This document shows positions 23,926 to 30,345 of a stretch of DNA of 39,616 bases, in pieces (the stretch's first letter is position 1; every line of letters begins with the position of its first letter). The notes under the pieces were generated by a model that worked only from the letters and a program-made list of their open reading frames with translations, was not told where the DNA came from and did no database searches. Source of the DNA: CAMLDH01 sp966250375 (GTDB lineage Bacteria; Pseudomonadota; Gammaproteobacteria; Burkholderiales; Burkholderiaceae_D); assembly GCA_966250375.1 (NCBI GenBank), contig CBINHE010000035.1, forward strand, positions 1 to 39,616, written 5' to 3'. The position numbers and the translations under genes are program-made.

Positions 23926-24050
23926 TTGACATGAAAAAGGTCTTTTTCGACAGTTTGCGACTGTATTTCGCCCCTCTGATCGGTGCGTTCAATGCAGTGC
24001 ATGCTGAAATTAAACGCTTTGAAAGCGAACGCGCCTTATCCGGCGATTGA
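23922..24050 (+). CDS. 42-aa hypothetical protein
   Basis: It starts at ATG 23922, overlapping the preceding stop by 4 bp, with AGGGG upstream. The peptide is helical (KKVFFDSLRLYFAPLIGAFN) with a charged end. It is probably translated with the two-helix membrane protein and may interact with it. No family was recognised. Confidence 0.5.
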   Translation: MIDMKKVFFDSLRLYFAPLIGAFNAVHAEIKRFESERALSGD

Positions 24051-24066
24051 TTCATGTAGAACCAAA

Positions 24067-24128
24067 ATCCAACCTTCCTGGTTGGATGCACGCGAAAGCC
24101 CCCGTTGCGTCAGCATCTGGGGCTTTTT
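24067..24128 (+). terminator. Hairpin plus strong intrinsic terminator
   Basis: A perfect hairpin, ATCCAACC/GGTTGGAT (24067-24087), precedes the terminator proper: AAAGCCCC (24095-24102) with GGGGCTTT (24119-24126) and a T-rich tail. It ends the two-gene membrane unit. Confidence 0.8.
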
Positions 24129-24217
24129 CTTTTCTGGCCAGCTGCACCGGTACCCGCCGATAGCCGTTTTACCGGCATCCGATGTAAATCACCGCGGCAC
24201 ATGTTGGCATACCCCCT

Positions 24218-24275
24218 CGGGAGATCACTCTCCCGCACGGGACGGCGATCTCCCATTTTTTAATTTTGGAGATCG
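24218..24275 (+). promoter_or_regulatory. Switch-like leader before gene 24279
   Basis: This is the clearest three-way example. CGGGAG (24218-24223) pairs with CTCCCG (24230-24235). GGGAGATC (24219-24226) can instead pair perfectly with GATCTCCC (24247-24254), which is followed by a T-run. CGATCTCC (24246-24253) is also perfectly complementary to the Shine-Dalgarno region GGAGATCG (24268-24275). The three helices cannot all form. Confidence 0.75.
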
Positions 24276-24278
24276 TCT

Positions 24279-25235
24279 ATGTACCAAGTCAAAGAAGTGC
24301 CGGACATTTTTGCCGATGCCTGTGTCAGGGATGACGCCGGCAATGTGCTGTTTGCTTCACTCTACGGGCGGGATGGCGCGCTGCTGCAGCTTTTCTCGGC
24401 ATTCACGCTCAAGCGCGATCAGGGTGGTCTGGATGGATTCACCTTGATCGATGCGGCTGGCGAACAGCACAGCGTCGGCGTCCCCGGTGTCGATCGTCTG
24501 GAGAAGTTTTCCGGCCGATTGCCAAAAGCCAACCTATTCGGCAATCTCGCGCATACGTGGTTGTATGACGTGCGCCTGCTTAAACGGGACTACGTGAACG
24601 GGATCGCCTGGGTGATCGATGAAGTGCGGGAAACCGACACGGCGTCAATCGACCAGCAAATCCGCGCGCAAGCGTGGCTGGTGATGAAAGATCTGTCGTC
24701 GATTCCATTGCTCGATCATTGGCAATCGACAATACTGGCATTGACGGCCGACACGGCCATCCAGCCGCTGGCGGCCACCTTGTATCCGCCGATCGGACGT
24801 ATAACGGGCTTTCGGGTCGAGTTGAATGACAGCTTTGTCGACACCATCTCGGCGGCGGTTCGTTCAGGGATGTTGACCGTCGAAGAATCGGCATCGACGG
24901 ACGATACCAATACCCATGCGCCTGTGCAAATAGCAAAACCTGTTCGGCTTTCATTGGGGCGGGTGGTCATCACGCCGGGTGTGCAAATAGTATTGGCGGA
25001 ACATCCGCATCTTGCCGATGCACTGCTGCGCCGGCACCAGTCGGGAGACTGGGGATGTGTCAGCGAGCCTGATCGCCTGGAAAACAATGAAAGCCTGAAA
25101 ATGGGCTGGCGCGTGCTATCGGCCTATCCGATCGATGCATCACGTCCCTGTGAAGGACATGGCGACAACACGATCTGGATTATCACGGAAGCCGATCGCA
25201 GCGTCACCACCTTGTTGTTACCAAACGAATATTGA
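24279..25235 (+). CDS. Conserved element protein of unknown function
   Basis: This 318-aa protein has an N-terminal domain (about 1-215) with no recognised family and a C-terminal block (about 224-318) of a type common on plasmids and ICEs. That block contains RVVITPGVQIVLAEHPHLAD, RRHQSGDWGCV, a YPID segment, TIWIITEADRSVTTLLLPNE and a final Tyr. It has no membrane segment. It sits between the methyltransferase group and the large helicase, and the three may act together on element DNA, which is inferred from context. Confidence 0.65.
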   Translation: MYQVKEVPDIFADACVRDDAGNVLFASLYGRDGALLQLFSAFTLKRDQGGLDGFTLIDAAGEQHSVGVPGVDRLEKFSGRLPKANLFGNLAHTWLYDVRLLKRDYVNGIAWVIDEVRETDTASIDQQIRAQAWLVMKDLSSIPLLDHWQSTILALTADTAIQPLAATLYPPIGRITGFRVELNDSFVDTISAAVRSGMLTVEESASTDDTNTHAPVQIAKPVRLSLGRVVITPGVQIVLAEHPHLADALLRRHQSGDWGCVSEPDRLENNESLKMGWRVLSAYPIDASRPCEGHGDNTIWIITEADRSVTTLLLPNEY

Positions 25236-25274
25236 TCGACAAACGGTCGCGCACTATTCATCTTTATATGTCCA

Positions 25275-25338
25275 CCCTTGCGGAGCATCCTTTTTCCGCA
25301 AGGGGGGATTCTCCGTGCATTTTTTTTTGGAGAATCCC
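25275..25338 (+). promoter_or_regulatory. Switch-like leader before the helicase gene
   Basis: CCCTTGCGGA (25275-25284) pairs exactly with TCCGCAAGGG (25295-25304). Next to it, GGGATTCTCC (25305-25314) is a perfect 10-bp complement of GGAGAATCCC (25329-25338), the Shine-Dalgarno region that ends at the ATG. CGGAGCATCC (25281-25290) can pair with GGATTCTCCG at 9 of 10 positions, competing for the anti-SD. Nine T residues lie in the hairpin loop. Confidence 0.75.
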
Positions 25339-27645
25339 ATGTCACAACACGCATCCAACACGGCCGAGGTCGACAATATCGACGCCACGCCGGCCGCAGC
25401 GGATTCATCCGTCATCAGCCTGTCAGACTTTATCGCGCAATTTGGCGATGGACTGCTGGAAGCGGTACGCGCACAAAATCCGCCTGTCTATGACGGCACC
25501 GTCAACTGTTCACGTGAATCCATTTTGCAGTCACTCAAACGCCAGGCGTTTCCGGCGCAGCGTGAAGTCGTCCAGGCGGTCACTCGCTTGATGGTCGACC
25601 AGGGTGATCCGGCCGCGATTATCAATGCGGAAATGGGCACTGGCAAAACCATGATGGCGATTGCGGCCGCGGCAGTCATGCATGCGGAAGGATATCAACG
25701 CACGCTGGTGATTTCGCCACCCCACCTGGTCTACAAGTGGCGGCGTGAAATCAAGGACACCGTACCAGGTGCGCGGGTATGGATTCTGAACGGTCCCGAT
25801 ACGTTAAAAAAGCTGTTGCAGATTCGCGCGATGCAAGAAGTACCTACCGTGCCAGAGTTTTTCATACTGGGGCGGGTGCGCATGCGCATGGGCTTTCACT
25901 GGCGTCCGAGTTTTACCGTGCGTCGAGTCATCGAACGTGATGAACGCGGCGATAGCCAGCGTCTGTCCTATGCGGCGTGTCCGTCCTGCGGCACATTGCT
26001 GACCAGTCAGTTGGAAGAAGGGATGGAAATCCCGCTGTCGGCGACGATGGCCGCGGCAACGCTTGACGAAAAACGTCAGGCTTGCCGCAACTGCGGGTCG
26101 GCGCTGTGGACCTTGATCCGTCAAGGCCAGGCAGCACGATCCCGACGGGATATGCTGCTGTCGGCACTGCAGCAATTGCCCACCATTGGCCAAAAGACAG
26201 CGCAGCGTCTGATGGCGTCGTTCGGTGAAGAGATGCTGGGCGCCATGCTGGAAGACAATGTATTCGAGTTCATCAATCTGATGGGTGACGATGGCGAACT
26301 GGTGTTCAGCGATCGGCAGGCGCAGCGGATGGAACGCTCTCTGTCGTCGTTTGAATTTTCGTTTGGCCAGGGCGGGTACCAACCAACCGAGTTCATCAAG
26401 CGCCAACTTCCGCAAGGCTATTTCGGCCTCCTGGTGGTAGACGAGGGGCACGAATACAAAAACGAGGGCTCTGCCCAAGGGCAGGCGATGGGTGTGCTTG
26501 CTCGCAAGTGTAAAAAGACGTTACTCCTCACTGGTACATTGATGGGGGGATATGCAGATGATCTTTTCTTTTTGCTGTGGCGGCTCAATCCCAAGGCAAT
26601 GATTGAAGATGGCTTCAAAGTCAATGCGCGCGGCAGTCTGTCGGCCGCCGCGATGGGATTCATGCGCGAGCATGGCGTGCTGAAGGACATTTACAAGGAG
26701 TCCGCCAGTCATTCTCATCGTACGTCCCAGGGCAAGAACGTCACATGCCGCACATCCAAAGGACCAGGTTTCGGTCCCAAGGGCATCATGCGCTATGTGC
26801 TGCCTTGCACCGCGTTTTTAAAACTCAAGGACATCGGCGGTAATGTTCTGCCGTCCTATGCGGAAGTCTTCACGGAAGTGGAGATGACTGAAGAACAGGG
26901 GAGTGCATATCGAAGTCTGGCGAGAATACTTTCCGACGAATTGCGGCAGGCGCTGCGCACGGGCGACACCACGTTGCTGGGCGTGGTGCTCAATGTCATG
27001 CTGGCGTGGCCAGATTGTGCATTTCGCGACGAGCTCGTAAAGCATCCTCGGACAAGGCAGCAACTCGCATTCCAACGCGCGTTGTTTGCCGAAGGCGATG
27101 TGATGCCCAAGGAGCAGGCGCTGCTGGACTTGTGCAGGCGTGAGAAAGCGAAAGGCCGGCGCACACTGGTGTATTCAGTGTACACGGGCACGCGCGACAC
27201 CACGGCACGGCTGAAGGCGCTGCTGGATGCACACGGTTTTAAAACGGCGGTATTGCGCGCCAGCGTGGAGGCGGTCAAACGTGAAGATTGGGTGGCCGAG
27301 CATGTCGATCGCGGCATCGATGTATTGATCTGCAATCCGGAGCTGGTCAAGACCGGACTCGATTTGCTGGAATTTCCAACCATCGCATTCATGCAGTCCG
27401 GTTTTAACATGTACACGTTGCAGCAGGCGGCACGGCGTTCGTGGCGTATTGGACAGAAGCTCCCGGTGGAAGTGCATTTCTTCGGGTATGCGGGTAGTGC
27501 GCAGATGGAATGTCTGCGATTGATGGCCCAAAAGATCGCGGTCTCGCAATCGACATCGGGCGACATGCCAGATTCCGGTTTAGATGTGTTGAATCAGTCC
27601 GGCGACAGTATTGAAGTGGCACTTGCCAAGCGTCTCGTGAACTAG
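25339..27645 (+). CDS. Large superfamily 2 helicase/translocase with zinc-finger insert
   Basis: This 768-aa protein has motif I MGTGKT (about 98-104), a RTLVISPPHLVYKWRREI segment, and an insert with two CxxC pairs (CPSC about 214-217, CRNC about 249-252), likely one zinc site. A helix-hairpin-helix-like stretch (LPTIGQKTAQRLMASFGEEM) follows. Motif II is DEGH (about 368-371), motif III is LTGT, and the RecA2 part has VLICNPELVKTGLDLLEF and QQAARRSWRIGQ. It is an SNF2-like DNA translocase common on ICEs. It starts at ATG 25339; the frame before that is leader RNA and the end of the previous gene. Confidence 0.85.
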   Translation: MSQHASNTAEVDNIDATPAAADSSVISLSDFIAQFGDGLLEAVRAQNPPVYDGTVNCSRESILQSLKRQAFPAQREVVQAVTRLMVDQGDPAAIINAEMGTGKTMMAIAAAAVMHAEGYQRTLVISPPHLVYKWRREIKDTVPGARVWILNGPDTLKKLLQIRAMQEVPTVPEFFILGRVRMRMGFHWRPSFTVRRVIERDERGDSQRLSYAACPSCGTLLTSQLEEGMEIPLSATMAAATLDEKRQACRNCGSALWTLIRQGQAARSRRDMLLSALQQLPTIGQKTAQRLMASFGEEMLGAMLEDNVFEFINLMGDDGELVFSDRQAQRMERSLSSFEFSFGQGGYQPTEFIKRQLPQGYFGLLVVDEGHEYKNEGSAQGQAMGVLARKCKKTLLLTGTLMGGYADDLFFLLWRLNPKAMIEDGFKVNARGSLSAAAMGFMREHGVLKDIYKESASHSHRTSQGKNVTCRTSKGPGFGPKGIMRYVLPCTAFLKLKDIGGNVLPSYAEVFTEVEMTEEQGSAYRSLARILSDELRQALRTGDTTLLGVVLNVMLAWPDCAFRDELVKHPRTRQQLAFQRALFAEGDVMPKEQALLDLCRREKAKGRRTLVYSVYTGTRDTTARLKALLDAHGFKTAVLRASVEAVKREDWVAEHVDRGIDVLICNPELVKTGLDLLEFPTIAFMQSGFNMYTLQQAARRSWRIGQKLPVEVHFFGYAGSAQMECLRLMAQKIAVSQSTSGDMPDSGLDVLNQSGDSIEVALAKRLVN

Positions 27646-27670
27646 CAAGACGCAATTGGATGGAAAGATT

Positions 27671-27720
27671 CAATCAGGAGACGGCATTGAAGCCGCGCCT
27701 GCAAAACGTATCGTCATACA
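27671..27720 (+). pseudogene. Vestigial second copy of the helicase 3' end
   Basis: Read in frame, this stretch gives QSGDGIEAAPAKRIVI, close to the helicase C-terminus QSGDSIEVALAKRLVN. It is a diverged duplicate of the last 16 codons, 25 bp after the true stop, with no other part of the gene. It may be the scar of recombination between two related helicase genes. Confidence 0.6.
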
Positions 27721-27771
27721 CGGGACAGCATCGAGTAAGGGCAGTCTTATTTTTTTATGCAGTAACAAGGT

Positions 27772-27805
27772 GCCGATTGCATGGGCTGGCACCCATGCAA
27801 TCGGC
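27772..27805. repeat. Perfect 14-bp inverted repeat upstream of symE-like gene
   Basis: The arms 27772-27785 and 27792-27805 are exact complements around loop CTGGCA. There is no T-run. It lies 28 bp before the symE-like start and could be an operator, an antisense RNA terminator on the other strand or a leader stem. Confidence 0.7.
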
Positions 27806-27833
27806 TAACCACACCAACTAACAGAGGGTTGAT

Positions 27834-28043
27834 ATGGCTAAACGTAATCATACACAAGATATTGCTACACCTGACGGCGTATACAAGGATCGGCTTCTAA
27901 CCGTGTCGCTTTACCCGGAACCACGGCCTCGCCTGCCCTGGATCAGGCTTTGCGGACTTTGGCTACAACAGGCAGGATTTGAACCGCAGTCGCGCGTTCG
28001 CGTAAGAGTAATGCAAGGATGTCTTGTCATTACGGCGGAGTGA
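27834..28043 (+). CDS. SymE-like toxin
   Basis: This 69-aa protein carries the SymE pattern: RLLTVSLYPEPRPRLPWIRL, CGLWLQQAGFEPQSRVRVRV and MQGCLVITAE. SymE proteins are AbrB-fold-derived toxins; the E. coli gene is SOS-induced, represses translation or damages nucleic acid, and is silenced by the antisense RNA SymR. The length is shorter than E. coli SymE (113 aa) but typical of plasmid copies. The start follows GAGGG. No antisense promoter or LexA box was identified, though a 14-bp inverted repeat lies just upstream. It may serve as an addiction or SOS-linked module of the element. Confidence 0.8.
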   Translation: MAKRNHTQDIATPDGVYKDRLLTVSLYPEPRPRLPWIRLCGLWLQQAGFEPQSRVRVRVMQGCLVITAE

Positions 28044-28117
28044 AGCGCATCGCAGTGTCAACTAGGCTGCCACTTTTACAAATTTGATGGCTGCAATGGT
28101 CGCTTTTATTTTTCAAC

Positions 28118-28166
28118 CTGCGGGTCGTCATGATCCGCAGGGATCTTGGCGTCTCGGATTTTTTGA
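28118..28166 (+). promoter_or_regulatory. Leader hairpin before gene 28174
   Basis: CTGCGG (28118-28123) pairs with CCGCAG (28135-28140). A CTC...GAG complementarity flanks a six-T run just before the start. The layout is like the sibling leaders but with weaker pairing. Confidence 0.45.
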
Positions 28167-28173
28167 GTCCACC

Positions 28174-28602
28174 ATGAAATTATTCGATCAACAGATGAAA
28201 GCCGCCTTGCTCGGTGGCGATGTAAGTTACGACGCGTTGCGCAAACAAGTTTTTCACAACGCGGCCAAGCGCCTTTTGAAGCGTGTCGCCGGCGAGCTTG
28301 GCCTCATCAAGGGGCAATACGATCTACGCTCAAATCTTGCCGGCATTGCGGTAAGCGGCGAAATCACCTTGCATACCGATACGCTCTATCTGCAGCTGAG
28401 TCAGGGCGCCTTGATGCAAGGGTGCGCACAGATTCTTTACCGGCGCTGCGACGGTCGAAAAGACTATGTCGGCCATGCGAACAACTTCATTGACGTTGTT
28501 CGCATGGTGGATGAACGTGAAGCGGATCGGTTCATTCTTACCTTGAAAAAGATGGGCGGTTTGCTGTCGGACTCTGTCACAGGGTATCGACTGGCGGCGT
28601 AA
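28174..28602 (+). CDS. Hypothetical protein
   Basis: This 142-aa protein starts at ATG 28174 after a GAG site; the longer frame from 28084 is leader RNA. It begins KLFDQQMKAALLGGDVSYDA, with a basic segment KRLLKRVAGELG, a possible nucleic-acid-binding region, and ends after LILTLKKM-like helices. It has no membrane segment and no recognised family. It has its own leader, like its neighbours. Confidence 0.55.
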   Translation: MKLFDQQMKAALLGGDVSYDALRKQVFHNAAKRLLKRVAGELGLIKGQYDLRSNLAGIAVSGEITLHTDTLYLQLSQGALMQGCAQILYRRCDGRKDYVGHANNFIDVVRMVDEREADRFILTLKKMGGLLSDSVTGYRLAA

Positions 28603-28651
28603 CGCGGCCGCGCGTCCATCGCAGTAGCAGACATTTCACTTTGTAACCCAA

Positions 28652-28701
28652 GGCGGGAACGCATCCCGCTTTGGGATGCTCCGCCTTTTTCAATTGGAGC
28701 A
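28652..28701 (+). promoter_or_regulatory. Terminator-like switch leader before gene 28708
   Basis: GGCGG (28652-28656) pairs with CCGCC (28681-28685) and GCATCCC (28661-28667) with GGGATGC (28673-28679), followed by five T residues. TGCTCC (28677-28682) is also complementary to the Shine-Dalgarno GGAGCA (28696-28701), so terminator and anti-SD share bases. Confidence 0.7.
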
Positions 28702-28707
28702 ATCAAA

Positions 28708-29148
28708 ATGCACATCACGATGTCAGATAGTTGCTGTACAGCAGCACCATGTTGTGATACCGCTATGTATGCGGCGTTCTTCATGGAAGGCCTGCGCGAT
28801 CAAGACTACGATGCCGTCATTCAGTCGTGGGATCAAGGTTGCATCGAACTGATCTCGGCGGTGGTGGCCTACGCACCATTGCTTAGACGTCTTGTAGATG
28901 CCGCTGTGAAAGCACATGACGACTCGGTCAGCTTCCCCGGTGTGTTCGAGTATGAGGTATGTAGTCCGTTTGGACGGTGGATTGGCGGCCAAGTGCTCGA
29001 GCGGGCCGACATGCCCACCGAACAGGCATGCCAGGAATGGCTGGCTGCAGCCGTCATCGACTTTTTCATTCAAAGTGGAAATGCCGTTTGTGTCGCGGCG
29101 ATTCGTGCCGCAGTTGATTTGGCGAAAACGCGCCATCAAGGAGCATGA
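28708..29148 (+). CDS. Hypothetical protein
   Basis: This 146-aa helical protein has a Cys-rich start (SCCTAAPCCD) that could bind metal, then helices YAAFFMEGLRDQDYDAVIQS and LLRRLVDAAVKAHDD, and an acidic middle. It has no membrane segment and no recognised family. The ribosome site GGAG is masked by its leader hairpin. It is followed at 1 bp by the next small gene, so three genes form one transcript up to 29601. Confidence 0.55.
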   Translation: MHITMSDSCCTAAPCCDTAMYAAFFMEGLRDQDYDAVIQSWDQGCIELISAVVAYAPLLRRLVDAAVKAHDDSVSFPGVFEYEVCSPFGRWIGGQVLERADMPTEQACQEWLAAAVIDFFIQSGNAVCVAAIRAAVDLAKTRHQGA

Positions 29149-29149
29149 C

Positions 29150-29365
29150 ATGGCAGAGCAAAAACCGGCGTCACCGAACATTCGCATGTATGTTTTGTAC
29201 ATTGATGGCGAAGGCGTAAAAACGATCGAGTTCACCACGGAGAAATCCCGACAAGATTGGCTCCATGAAAAGGATGACACATTCGACGACTTTTATTGTC
29301 TGGACATTAAGGGGCAACTGCATAACGTCTACGCGGCCCTTGTTGGACAACAGAGGACATCATGA
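29150..29365 (+). CDS. Small hypothetical protein
   Basis: This 71-aa protein starts at ATG 29150 with GGAG upstream, 1 bp after the previous stop. It is a compact beta/alpha sequence with an IRMYVLYIDGEGVKTIEF stretch and acidic patches. The end overlaps the next start by ATGA. No family was recognised. The frame upstream is a shadow of the preceding gene. Confidence 0.5.
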   Translation: MAEQKPASPNIRMYVLYIDGEGVKTIEFTTEKSRQDWLHEKDDTFDDFYCLDIKGQLHNVYAALVGQQRTS

Positions 29366-29601
29366 GTCTTGATCAAGTCACGATTGAAACGGTATCCGAA
29401 GCAGGACAGTTGCTCATCCGAGCAGCGGCCGTTCTCGGAACGCTCAGCCCGGCTCAGCAAAAAGCACTCCAGATTGAGACCAATGGCAATTTGCCGGACG
29501 CCATCGCATTTACGCTACGCGGCGCCCGCCAGGTTTCCAGAGAGATCGACCAGTGCCTGCTGAACCATCCTCCAATGGGTCTGGTAGACCTGACTTTATA
29601 G
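29362..29601 (+). CDS. Small hypothetical protein
   Basis: This 79-aa helical protein (SLDQVTIETVSEAGQLLIRA, then LGTLSPAQQKALQIETNG) overlaps the previous gene by 4 bp. It is followed by a hairpin terminator at 29621. No family was recognised; it is the last gene of the leader-controlled series. Confidence 0.5.
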   Translation: MSLDQVTIETVSEAGQLLIRAAAVLGTLSPAQQKALQIETNGNLPDAIAFTLRGARQVSREIDQCLLNHPPMGLVDLTL

Positions 29602-29620
29602 TTTCAAACTGGCAGTACAA

Positions 29621-29650
29621 GCCCCTGCCCTTTTCGACAGGGGCCTCTTC
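29621..29650 (+). terminator. Intrinsic terminator
   Basis: GCCCCTG (29621-29627) pairs with CAGGGGC (29638-29644), followed by CTCTTC, a modest T-run. It ends the three-gene unit that begins at 28708. Confidence 0.65.
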
Positions 29651-29802
29651 AATGCATTCGTGATCGACCAGAGAACCATGGGCCAGTTGGGTCACCCAAC
29701 TTATCACATACAATACCGGCCATTGAAGCAGCCCTACGGTCAGTCAATGTCGCATGTCGCCAGCCATACCCCGCAGTCCCTACTCCAATTATTCGGAAAA
29801 TA

Positions 29803-30189
29803 ATGCAAAACGAATCCTCAAAAGTGTTGGCCAAGTCGCCCACGAAGGCGCGCTCACTCATCAGGAGTTCGGCTGCGCAGGCCGTCGAATTGGACTTCGA
29901 ATGCTCGCCTGAGTTGCTCGCAGAGATTGTCGGCGATTCGCGTAAATATGGGGTGGCCGTCCTATATCGCGGACAGGAGATGATTCTTGTTGAATCTTTC
30001 CGCGCTTTGAAGCATGGGCTGTTCGAGCTGAAGGACACGTTCCGCCAGCGGCATTTGGTCTGCTGCTTCGATATTTCGTTAGACCCCCCAGACCAAATAG
30101 CGTTGGTCGAGGCCAGGGCGGCAGAGCTTGGCGACTTGATCATTCCAGAGCAGGCTGTCTCTTCGCCATACACCCAGTGGGCAAACTGA
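29803..30189 (+). CDS. Hypothetical protein
   Basis: This 128-aa protein starts at ATG 29803 with only a weak GGAAAA site. It reads as a mixed alpha/beta protein (ELDFECSPELLAEIVGDSRK and RGQEMILVESFRALKHGLFE). The overlapping minus-strand frame 29649-30173 looks like a shadow. No family was recognised. It precedes the helicase IV-like gene on the same strand, 156 bp away. Confidence 0.5.
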   Translation: MQNESSKVLAKSPTKARSLIRSSAAQAVELDFECSPELLAEIVGDSRKYGVAVLYRGQEMILVESFRALKHGLFELKDTFRQRHLVCCFDISLDPPDQIALVEARAAELGDLIIPEQAVSSPYTQWAN

Positions 30190-30345
30190 CCAAGGAAATC
30201 GGTACGTTAGCAGATACATTGGCGTTTTGAATCGTCACGCCGGCAGCGCTGCCTTCTCTGTCTGTAACGAAGTGATTGCGAATACTTGCAATACTGCTAC
30301 AGTCTTAATTATTTATATCGCCTGACGGAATGCAATAGGGCGCAT

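Noticed and set aside
25135..25338. N-terminal extension of the large helicase gene
   Set aside because: It overlaps the preceding gene and the leader hairpins; ATG 25339 follows the Shine-Dalgarno sequence.
29649..30173. 174-aa minus-strand frame
   Set aside because: Composition is Ser/Cys/Arg-rich as expected of a shadow of the plus-strand gene at 29803, and it has no family resemblance.
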